This document shows, in pieces, positions 1 to 5,823 of a stretch of DNA of 12,326 bases. Position numbers and translations under genes: made by a program. The stretch comes from CAYLOC01 sp964385195 (GTDB taxonomy: Bacteria; Actinomycetota; Actinomycetes; Propionibacteriales; Nocardioidaceae): the NCBI GenBank assembly GCA_964385195.1, contig CAYLOC010000089.1, positions 1 through 12,326 of the forward strand, read 5' to 3'. Within the stretch, counting starts at the first letter, position 1, and each line of letters begins with the position of its first letter. The notes beneath the pieces are model-generated. The model was not told the origin of the DNA and searched no databases. It saw nothing but the letters and a program-made list of their open reading frames with translations.

Positions 1-37
1 GAGAGAACGGGCCCACTCGGCGTGGGAGGGTAGGGGT

Positions 38-1462
38 ATGCGGAAGGCTCACACCGTCGACCAGGTCCGGGAGGCCGAGCAGGCGCTGATGGCGCGGCTG
101 CCTCCAGGCACACTCATGCAGCGGGCGGCCACCGGGTTGGCGACCGTCTGCACGGACTACCTCGGCGGCGTCTACGGCGCTCGCGTGCTCATCCTGGCCG
201 GATCCGGCGACAACGGCGGCGACGCGCTGTACGCCGGTGCGCGGCTGGCCCGGCGCGGCGCGCGGGTGGAGGCGCTGCCGCTGTCCTCGCGGGTCCACGA
301 GGCGGGGTTGGTCGCGCTGCGCGAGGCAGGGGGGCGGGTGCTGGCGACCGCCGACGACGCCGATGCCCCCGACCTCGTGATCGACGGCATCGTCGGCATC
401 GGCGGCAAACCCGGGCTGCGGGAACCGGCCGCCACGATCGTTGCCGGCCTCGATGCCCCCGTGGTGTCCGTCGACTGCCCCAGCGGTATCGACGTCGACA
501 CCGGGGAGACCCCTGCCCCGCACGTACGGGCCGACGTCACCGTGACGTTCGGCACCCACAAGGTCGGGTTGCTCGTCGACCCGGGAGCAACCGCCGCGGG
601 AGTGGTCGAGCTGATCGACATCGGCCTCGACCCCTACCTCCCCGACCCCGCCGTCGAGTCGCTGCAGCCTGCCGATGTCGCAGCAATGCTCCCGGTTCCG
701 GGAGCACGTGACCACAAGTACACCCGTGGTGTCGTCGGCATCCGCGCCGGATCCCCCGGTTACACCGGCGCCGGCGTGCTGGTTGTCGGCGGTGCGGTCG
801 CCTCCGGGCTGGCCGGGATGGTCCGGTACGACGGGGCCAGCGCTGACCTGGTGCGGGCCCGCTACCCCGAGGTCGTGGTCGGGCCGGGCCGGGTCCAGGC
901 GTGGGTGGTCGGCTCCGGGCTGGGCGCGGACTCCGCGGACGTGGTGCACACCGTGCTCGCCGACGGCCTCCCCACAGTCGTCGACGCCGACGGCCTCCGC
1001 CACCTGCCCGACCGGCTCGACCCGCCCGACCGGCTCGACCCGCCCGACCGGCTCGACCCGCTCTGTGTGCTCACGCCCCATGCCGGAGAGCTCGCGGCCA
1101 TGCTCGATGTCGCGCGGTCCGACGTCGAGGCCCGGATGCTGGACTCGGCACGGGAGGCAGCCCGGCGGTGGAACACGGTGGTGCTGCTCAAGGGCAACCG
1201 CACGGTCGTCGCCGCCCCCGACGCGCGGGTGCGCGTCAACACCACCGGCACCCCCTGGCTCGGCACGGCAGGCTCTGGCGACGTCCTCTCCGGCGTGATC
1301 GGGGTCCTGCTCGCGTCCGGCCTGTCGCCGTACGACGCGGCGTCAGCGGGTGCGTTCCTCCACGGCGCCGCGGGCCGGATCGCCAGCCGACGCGGACCGA
1401 TCAGCGCCGCGGACATTGCAGCCGCCCTCCCGGCGAGTTGCCAGGCGCTGCTCGGGCCATAA
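38..1462 (+). CDS. nnr: Bifunctional NAD(P)H-hydrate epimerase / ADP-dependent (S)-NAD(P)H-hydrate dehydratase
   Basis: This 474-residue protein repairs damaged nicotinamide cofactors. The N-terminal epimerase (YjeF_N) interconverts R- and S-NAD(P)H hydrates, and the C-terminal dehydratase (ribokinase-like carbohydrate kinase fold) restores NAD(P)H using ADP. Visible signatures are the epimerase loop GSGDNGGDA (residues 56-64) and DCPSGID (146-152). The dehydratase shows KYTRG (227-231), LTPHAGE (345-351) and GTAGSGDVLSG (409-419), the last being the nucleotide/catalytic loop with its Asp. Length fits a full two-domain enzyme. The ATG is preceded by GGGAGGG at 24-30, seven bases upstream. It lies 59 bases before alr, a neighbour pairing usual in actinobacteria. 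An in-frame triple repeat of PDRLDP (324-341) sits just before the LTPHAGE motif, probably in a surface loop, and is unusual for the family. Confidence 0.95.
   Translation: MRKAHTVDQVREAEQALMARLPPGTLMQRAATGLATVCTDYLGGVYGARVLILAGSGDNGGDALYAGARLARRGARVEALPLSSRVHEAGLVALREAGGRVLATADDADAPDLVIDGIVGIGGKPGLREPAATIVAGLDAPVVSVDCPSGIDVDTGETPAPHVRADVTVTFGTHKVGLLVDPGATAAGVVELIDIGLDPYLPDPAVESLQPADVAAMLPVPGARDHKYTRGVVGIRAGSPGYTGAGVLVVGGAVASGLAGMVRYDGASADLVRARYPEVVVGPGRVQAWVVGSGLGADSADVVHTVLADGLPTVVDADGLRHLPDRLDPPDRLDPPDRLDPLCVLTPHAGELAAMLDVARSDVEARMLDSAREAARRWNTVVLLKGNRTVVAAPDARVRVNTTGTPWLGTAGSGDVLSGVIGVLLASGLSPYDAASAGAFLHGAAGRIASRRGPISAADIAAALPASCQALLGP
1007..1060 (+). repeat. Three perfect 18-base tandem repeats inside the hydrate dehydratase gene
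   Basis: The unit CCCGACCGGCTCGACCCG occurs three times without mismatch (1007-1024, 1025-1042, 1043-1060). It is in frame and encodes PDRLDP three times (residues 324-341). Perfect identity at the DNA level suggests a recent slippage expansion. A length that is a multiple of three keeps the gene open. Confidence 0.97.
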
Positions 1463-1492
1463 GGCACGGCCCCGTGACAAGGCCGGTTCAAC

Positions 1493-1514
1493 GCCCGGAT
1501 AGCCGGATCCGGGC
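1493..1514. promoter_or_regulatory. Perfect 8-base inverted repeat in front of alr
   Basis: GCCCGGAT (1493-1500), a six-base loop AGCCGG (1501-1506) and ATCCGGGC (1507-1514) form a perfect hairpin or dyad in the short nnr-alr gap. It ends seven bases before the alr ATG. There is no T-run after it, so a classical intrinsic terminator is unlikely. An operator overlapping the alr promoter spacer, or an RNA hairpin limiting readthrough from nnr, are both possible. The role is inference; the symmetry is directly visible. Confidence 0.5.
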
Positions 1515-1517
1515 TGG

Positions 1518-1523
1518 CACAAT
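1518..1523 (+). promoter_or_regulatory. Candidate -10 element (CACAAT) for a leaderless alr transcript
   Basis: CACAAT lies seven bases before an in-frame GTG at 1531, the spacing expected when transcription begins at or next to a start codon, as is common in actinobacteria. It resembles TANNNT at positions 2 and 6 only. No convincing -35 box is seen. The same 13-base context (GCTGGCACAATGA) recurs at 5799-5811 before tsaD. If correct, alr translation starts at 1531, not 1522. Confidence 0.35.
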
Positions 1524-2664
1524 GACGGGCGTGGATGCGGCGGTACGGGCAGAGGCGGTCATCGACCTCGACGCGATCAGCGCCAACGTCGCCGCGCTCC
1601 GTGACCACGTCGATGGCCGGGACATGATGGCGGTGGTCAAGGCCGACGGGTACGGCCACGGACTCGAACCGGCTGCCCGCGCCGCACGCGCCGGCGGCGC
1701 CGCCTGGATCGGGGTGGCCCTGCTCGACGAGGCGCTCCGGCTCCGTGCCGCCGGTGACCGCGGCCCCCTGCTGTCCTGGCTCGCCGTCCCCGGGGAGCGG
1801 TACGCCGACGCGGCGGCTGCCGGAGTCGAGGTCGCCGCGTACTCCGTGGGCCAGCTGGACGAGATCGCAGCCGCCGGCGCGACCGCTGGCCGACCCATCG
1901 GCGTACAGCTGAAGATCGACACCGGGCTCGGCCGGGGCGGCGCCCAGCCCGAGGACTGGCCGCCGTTCATCGACGCAGCGCTGGCCCACCAGCGTGCCGG
2001 ACGGATCCGGGTCACCGGCCTGTGGTCCCACCTGGCCTGCGCTGACGAGCCCGGCCACCCCAGCATCGCGCGGCAGGCGGATGTGTTCGACAAGGGCGTG
2101 CAGCAGCTCAGTGACGCGGGCCTGGAGCCGGAGCACCTGCACCTGGCCAACTCGGCGGGAGCCCTGGCCAGCCCCGAGACGTGGAACAGCATGGTCCGCA
2201 CCGGCATCGCGTTGTACGGGGTCTCACCGTTGGCCGACGGCACGAGCCCGATTCCGCTGCGACCGGCGATGGAACTGCGCGCCACGATCGCGCTGGTGAA
2301 ACACGTCCCCGCCGGACAGGGCGTCTCCTACGGCCACACCTACTTCACGAAGGAGTCCACCCATCTCGCACTGGTGCCGCTGGGGTACGCCGACGGGGTG
2401 CCCCGCCATGCGTCCGGTCGCGCGGAGGCGCTGCTCGCCGGCCGGCGCTTCCCGATCGCCGGCCGGGTCTGTATGGACCAGTTCATGCTCGACATCGGCG
2501 ACGCCCCGGTCTCCCCAGGGGACCCGGTGACCCTCTTCGGCGACCCGGCGACCGGGGCCCCCACGGCGAACGAGTGGGCCACTGCAGCGGACACGATCGG
2601 GTACGAGATCGTCTCCCGCATCGGACCGCGGGTCCCCCGCCGCTACGTCGGAACGCAGGCATGA
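1522..2664 (+). CDS. alr: Alanine racemase
   Basis: This PLP enzyme interconverts L- and D-alanine in the cytoplasm and supplies D-Ala for peptidoglycan. From the ATG the protein has 380 residues, the usual length. The PLP lysine is K40 in VVKADGYGHG (38-47). The opposite-face catalytic tyrosine is Y270 in GVSYGHTY (267-274). KIDTGLGR (131-138) carries the lysine/arginine pair seen in the family, and RVCMDQ (315-320) is the conserved Met-Asp segment near the active site. The start is either ATG 1522 or GTG 1531. Both leave the first conserved block (AVIDLDAIS) intact, and neither has a good Shine-Dalgarno sequence. The stop overlaps the next gene's start as ATGA (2661-2664), indicating translational coupling with the hydrolase. 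Confidence 0.96.
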   Translation: MTGVDAAVRAEAVIDLDAISANVAALRDHVDGRDMMAVVKADGYGHGLEPAARAARAGGAAWIGVALLDEALRLRAAGDRGPLLSWLAVPGERYADAAAAGVEVAAYSVGQLDEIAAAGATAGRPIGVQLKIDTGLGRGGAQPEDWPPFIDAALAHQRAGRIRVTGLWSHLACADEPGHPSIARQADVFDKGVQQLSDAGLEPEHLHLANSAGALASPETWNSMVRTGIALYGVSPLADGTSPIPLRPAMELRATIALVKHVPAGQGVSYGHTYFTKESTHLALVPLGYADGVPRHASGRAEALLAGRRFPIAGRVCMDQFMLDIGDAPVSPGDPVTLFGDPATGAPTANEWATAADTIGYEIVSRIGPRVPRRYVGTQA

Positions 2665-3728
2665 GCGAGGCTTCTCATCGGGTCGGTGGTGCCCTGCGCC
2701 GGTACGGCATCCCGACCGGCGTCGCCGCAGGGGTGGCCGCCGCGGGGACCGCCGTGGGCGTGGTGCTGGAACGCCGGGGGGCGCGGCGCCGTACGTTCAC
2801 CGCGGACGGCATGGGGGAGCTGCGGTCCGAGCCGCGGTCGGTGCGCACTGAGGACGGTCTCCACCTCCACGTCGAAATCGACGAGGCCGGCGGCCGTGCC
2901 GGCGCTGACGCGCCGACGCTGGTATTCGTCCACGGTTTCGCGCTGAACCTCGACTCCTGGCACTTCCAGCGCGCGGCCCTCCGGGGCAGCTACCGCATGG
3001 TGTTCTACGACCAGCGCTCGCACGGCCGCTCCGACCGGTCCGACCGCGAGCACAGCACGATTGACCAGCTCGGCCGGGACCTCGCGGCGGTGCTGGAGCA
3101 GATGGTCGGGGTCGACCCGGTCATCCTGGTCGGGCACTCGATGGGGGTGATGACGATCCTGGCGCTGGCCGAGCAGCACCCGGACTGGTTCGGGACGCGG
3201 GTGCGCGGCGTCGGGCTCGTCTCCGCCAGCGCGGGCGCGTTGCGGGTAGGGTCGCTCGGGGTGCCCGGGGTGGTAGGGCGCCTCATGGACAAAGCGGCAC
3301 CGGGCGTGGTGACGGGGCTGGCGCGTCTCCCGCGCGCAGTGGAGTTCAGCCGCCGGGTCGGCTCCGACGTCGTGCTGGCGATGACCAAGGCGTTCGGGTT
3401 CGGGCCGGAGGCGCCCCGTGCGTGCGTGGAGTTCACCGCCGCCATGCTGGCGCAGACCCCGATCGACGTACTCGCTGCCTACTTCACCGGCTTCAGCAGC
3501 TATGACAAGTCCGAGGCGCTGCCGGTACTGGCGAAGGTGCCGGTGGTCGTCGTCAGCGGTGGGCTCGATCCGATCACCCCGGCCGAGCATGCCCGCCGTA
3601 TTGTCGACGGGGTGTCCTCCGCGGAGCTGGTGGAGGTGCCCGATGCTGGGCACATGGTTCTGCTGGAAGCCCATGAGCAGGTCAGTGGTGCGTTGGAGCA
3701 GATGATCAAGGAAGCACGGACCGGATGA
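2661..3728 (+). CDS. Alpha/beta hydrolase with N-terminal hydrophobic segment
   Basis: This 355-residue protein has the alpha/beta hydrolase core. HGF (91-93) forms the oxyanion-hole region, GHSMG (158-162) carries nucleophile Ser160, GLDPITP (301-307) the probable acid Asp303, and DAGHMV (328-333) the catalytic His331. Residues 17-36 are Ala/Gly/Val-rich and hydrophobic, flanked by Arg (RR at 13-14 and 38-39). This looks like a signal anchor, so the enzyme may be membrane-associated. The substrate is unknown; esterase or lipase-type activity is the family expectation. A hydrolase at this position between alr and tsaE is a recurrent actinobacterial arrangement. The start ATG overlaps the alr stop. 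The stop at 3726-3728 is in the same frame as the downstream GNAT-TsaE gene, with no further stop between them. Confidence 0.88.
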   Translation: MSEASHRVGGALRRYGIPTGVAAGVAAAGTAVGVVLERRGARRRTFTADGMGELRSEPRSVRTEDGLHLHVEIDEAGGRAGADAPTLVFVHGFALNLDSWHFQRAALRGSYRMVFYDQRSHGRSDRSDREHSTIDQLGRDLAAVLEQMVGVDPVILVGHSMGVMTILALAEQHPDWFGTRVRGVGLVSASAGALRVGSLGVPGVVGRLMDKAAPGVVTGLARLPRAVEFSRRVGSDVVLAMTKAFGFGPEAPRACVEFTAAMLAQTPIDVLAAYFTGFSSYDKSEALPVLAKVPVVVVSGGLDPITPAEHARRIVDGVSSAELVEVPDAGHMVLLEAHEQVSGALEQMIKEARTG

Positions 3729-3774
3729 GAGCACCCCAGTGAAAGCACCCCACAGGGAAAGCACTCCACAGTGA
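3725..3774 (+). other. Chain of two mini reading frames linking hydrolase stop to tsaE start
   Basis: ATG 3725 overlaps the hydrolase TGA and opens a five-codon frame (MRAPQ) ending at 3742. That TGA overlaps a GTG at 3739, which opens an eleven-codon frame (VKAPHRESTPQ) ending at 3774. That TGA in turn overlaps the GTG start of the tsaE fusion at 3771. Every junction is ATGA or GTGA. The frames are probably not functional peptides. They could let terminating ribosomes step across the gap, since the tsaE start has no good Shine-Dalgarno sequence at normal spacing. The arrangement is read directly from the sequence; the coupling role is inference. Confidence 0.4.
3727..3772 (+). repeat. Imperfect tandem repeat (14+16+16 bases) at the hydrolase-tsaE junction
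   Basis: Units are GAGAGCACCCCAGT (3727-3740), GAAAGCACCCCACAGG (3741-3756) and GAAAGCACTCCACAGT (3757-3772). They span the whole intergenic gap, include the end of the hydrolase stop and run into the tsaE GTG. The last two differ at two positions. Confidence 0.85.
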
Positions 3775-4736
3775 GTGATCTGTCGGTGACCGAGCCGTCG
3801 CCGGACGAGGCGGGGGTCGTCTGCGGCATCATCCATGACGCGTTCGCCCACCGCCCCGCGCTGCATCCGCCCGGGACCGCGCTGGAGGAGACCCCCGGGA
3901 CCGTCCGCCGCCAGCTGCGGGCCAACGGCGGGCTGGTGTGCCGGGTCGATGGCGAACCCGCCGGTGCGTTGTTGTTCGAGCAGGCGGCTCCGGCGCGGCT
4001 GGGGTTGCGCCGGGTCGGCGTCGTACCCCGGTTCCAGCAGCGTGGAGTGGCCACGGCGCTCGTCGGTGTCGCCGAGGAGGTGGCGCAGCGGCGGGGATGC
4101 ACCGACGTCGTGCTCACCGCCCGCGCCGAACTGCCCGAGACGGTGCTGTTCTGGCAGCGACGCGGGTACGCCGAGGTGTCGCGAGAAGGCACCAGCCTGC
4201 GGTTGGGCAAGGTGCTGCCGGTGGACGTGGTCGCGAGGACCGCCGAGGATGTGCGTGACGTCGGTGCCCGCCTGGCGACGCTGGTGCGCCGCGGGGACGT
4301 GGTGCTCCTGACCGGTGAGCTCGGTGCCGGGAAGACCACCCTGGTGCAGGGCCTGGGGTCCGGGCTGAAGGTGCGCGGAGACGTCACCTCTCCGACGTTC
4401 GTGATCTCGCGGGTCCACCCCGCGCTGGCGGACGGCCCTGCCCTGGTGCACGTGGACGCCTATCGGCTGGGTGACGCCGTTGAACTGGACGACCTCGACC
4501 TGGACGCGTTCGTCGACGACGCGGTCACCGTCGTGGAGTGGGGGAGCGGGATCGCCGAGGCGCTGTCGCAGGACCGGCTGCACGTTCATCTCGACCGCAG
4601 CCTCGGCTCTTCGGACGGCGCCGAGACGCGGCTGGTCACGGTGTCTGCCGTGGGAGCGCGCTGGTTCGGCGCCCCCCTGCGATCCGTCCGACCGCTCCCT
4701 GCGGAAACCCCCTCGTGTCGGTCGGACGAATCGTGA
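3771..4736 (+). CDS. tsaE: GNAT acetyltransferase domain fused to TsaE, the t6A-complex ATPase
   Basis: The protein has 321 residues, about twice a stand-alone TsaE. Residues 1-148 form a GNAT domain with the acetyl-CoA loop RRVGVVPRFQQRGVATAL (80-97) and a C-terminal LFWQRRGY strand/helix motif (126-133). Residues 150-300 are TsaE: Walker A GELGAGKTT (182-190), SPTFVI (207-212), VDAYRLG (228-234) and VEW (255-257). TsaE is the P-loop ATPase that works with TsaB and TsaD in tRNA t6A37 synthesis. The acceptor of the GNAT domain is unknown. The start is GTG 3771, chosen because it gives the full GNAT fold; no good Shine-Dalgarno sequence is present. The last 20 or so residues (RSVRPLPAETPSCRSDES) lie beyond the conserved domain and are encoded by an inverted repeat. 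The stop overlaps the tsaB GTG. Confidence 0.93.
   Translation: MSDLSVTEPSPDEAGVVCGIIHDAFAHRPALHPPGTALEETPGTVRRQLRANGGLVCRVDGEPAGALLFEQAAPARLGLRRVGVVPRFQQRGVATALVGVAEEVAQRRGCTDVVLTARAELPETVLFWQRRGYAEVSREGTSLRLGKVLPVDVVARTAEDVRDVGARLATLVRRGDVVLLTGELGAGKTTLVQGLGSGLKVRGDVTSPTFVISRVHPALADGPALVHVDAYRLGDAVELDDLDLDAFVDDAVTVVEWGSGIAEALSQDRLHVHLDRSLGSSDGAETRLVTVSAVGARWFGAPLRSVRPLPAETPSCRSDES
4681..4732. promoter_or_regulatory. Long inverted repeat abutting the tsaB start codon
   Basis: GATCCGTCCGACCG (4681-4694) and CGGTCGGACGAATC (4719-4732) are complementary at 13 of 14 positions (C4684/A4729 mismatch), with a 24-base loop. The right arm ends exactly one base before the tsaB GTG at 4733. The element lies in the non-conserved 3' end of tsaE. 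In mRNA this hairpin would sequester the tsaB ribosome entry site unless a ribosome translating tsaE opens it. A DNA-level operator is the alternative. No T-run follows, so it is not a classical terminator. Confidence 0.6.
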
Positions 4737-5362
4737 GGCTGCTGGCGCTGGATACCGCCACGTCCGCCGTCACGGTGGCGGTGCACGACGGCGCGTCCGT
4801 CCTGGCCGAACATGACGCCGTCGGCCCCCTGCAACACGGCGAGCTGCTCGCCCCGGCGATCGCCGACGCCCTGGCCACGGCGGGGCTCACGCCGACCGAC
4901 CTGACCGGGATCGCCGTCGGCGTCGGACCTGGTCCGTTCACGGGTCTGCGGGTGGGGATCGTGACCGCGCGGGTGATGGCCTCGACGCTGGGTATTCCCG
5001 TCGTCGGGGTCTGCACCCTCGACGTACTCGCCGCCGCGGTCGACGCCGAGGGACCGTTCCTCGCCACCGGCGACGCCCGCCGGAAGGAGGTCTACTGCGC
5101 CCGGTACGCCGACCCGTACCGTCGGCTCACCGACCCGGCCGTGGCCCGTCCCGGCGACGTGGCCACCGACGAGCCGGTCGCCGGGCGGGGCGCGGTGCTC
5201 TATCCCGAGGCGTTCCCCCACGCGGTCGCGCCAGAGTACCCACGGGCGGCCGACCTGGCCCGGTTGGTGGCCTCCGGCCACGCCGTACGCCGGGAGCCCG
5301 AGCCGCTCTACCTGCGCCGGCCGGACACCGCCGCACCGTCCCCGAGGAAACGGGTGCTGTGA
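4733..5362 (+). CDS. tsaB: tRNA t6A37 threonylcarbamoyltransferase complex subunit TsaB
   Basis: This ASKHA-fold pseudo-enzyme dimerises with TsaD and is needed for t6A37 formation on ANN-decoding tRNAs. It has 209 residues, slightly short for the family. The N-terminal strand RLLALDTAT (2-10) and the hallmark GPGPFTGLRVG (65-75) are present, followed by the conserved LGIPVVGVCTLDVLA (86-100) and DARRKEVY (114-121). GTG 4733 is chosen because it starts the conserved first strand directly and overlaps the tsaE stop (GTGA). GTG 4715 in the same frame is a weaker alternative. The stop overlaps the rimI GTG (5359-5362). Confidence 0.94.
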   Translation: MRLLALDTATSAVTVAVHDGASVLAEHDAVGPLQHGELLAPAIADALATAGLTPTDLTGIAVGVGPGPFTGLRVGIVTARVMASTLGIPVVGVCTLDVLAAAVDAEGPFLATGDARRKEVYCARYADPYRRLTDPAVARPGDVATDEPVAGRGAVLYPEAFPHAVAPEYPRAADLARLVASGHAVRREPEPLYLRRPDTAAPSPRKRVL

Positions 5363-5811
5363 CGCTGGTCCGCGCCGCCACGACCGCGGATGCGACGGTG
5401 GTGGCGGGCCTGGAGGCGGCGGTGTTCGGGGCTCAGGCGTGGTCAACGACGGCCGTGGCGGAGGAGATCGCCGCACAAGGCACCACCCGCGGCGTGCTGG
5501 TCGCCGACGCCACGGGAATGCCGGCCGTGGGTTACGCGTCCTGGGCAGCGGCGGGCGATGCCACCGACCTCCGGCGCATCGCCGTACAGCCTGAGCACCG
5601 GCGCCGCGGAGTCGCCTCCGCCCTGCTGGACGCGACACTGGCATCCGGCTCCGCCGTACCCGGTTGTCACCGTTGTCTGCTGGAGGTGGCCGCGGACAAC
5701 GCGGCTGCGCTGGCGTTCTACCAACGACACGGGTTCACCGCGATCACGCGGCGTCCCCGTTACTACGGCGACATCGACGCGGTCGTGATGGAACGGCCGC
5801 TGGCACAATGA
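5359..5811 (+). CDS. rimI: Ribosomal-protein-alanine / protein N-terminal acetyltransferase RimI
   Basis: This 150-residue single-domain GNAT enzyme transfers acetyl from acetyl-CoA to protein N-termini, classically ribosomal protein S18. Motif A is LRRIAVQPEHRRRGVASALL (71-90) with the R-x-x-G-x-A pyrophosphate loop. LEVAADNAAALAFYQRHGF (108-126) matches the RimI core with its Glu, Asn and Tyr. The C-terminal YYGDIDAVVM (135-144) is typical of RimI. The start GTG overlaps the tsaB stop. Position between tsaB and tsaD is the standard actinobacterial order. It differs clearly in sequence from the GNAT domain fused to TsaE, so the operon carries two separate acetyltransferase folds. Confidence 0.92.
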   Translation: MTLVRAATTADATVVAGLEAAVFGAQAWSTTAVAEEIAAQGTTRGVLVADATGMPAVGYASWAAAGDATDLRRIAVQPEHRRRGVASALLDATLASGSAVPGCHRCLLEVAADNAAALAFYQRHGFTAITRRPRYYGDIDAVVMERPLAQ

Positions 5812-5823
5812 GACACAATGAGA
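5804..5823 (+). repeat. 10-base tandem duplication carrying the tsaD start codon
   Basis: CACAATGAGA is present twice back to back (5804-5813 and 5814-5823). The first ATG (5808) overlaps the rimI TGA but reads out of frame. The second (5818) is the in-frame tsaD start. The duplication therefore shifted the start by ten bases. Each copy also contains the CACAAT hexamer discussed as a possible -10 element. Confidence 0.93.

Noticed and set aside
2643..4589. A very long open frame on the minus strand opposite the hydrolase and tsaE genes
   Set aside because: It is antisense to two clearly conserved proteins, has no family features, and is rich in His, Arg, Pro and Gly as expected for the mirror of GC-rich coding DNA. 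Long antisense frames are common at this base composition.
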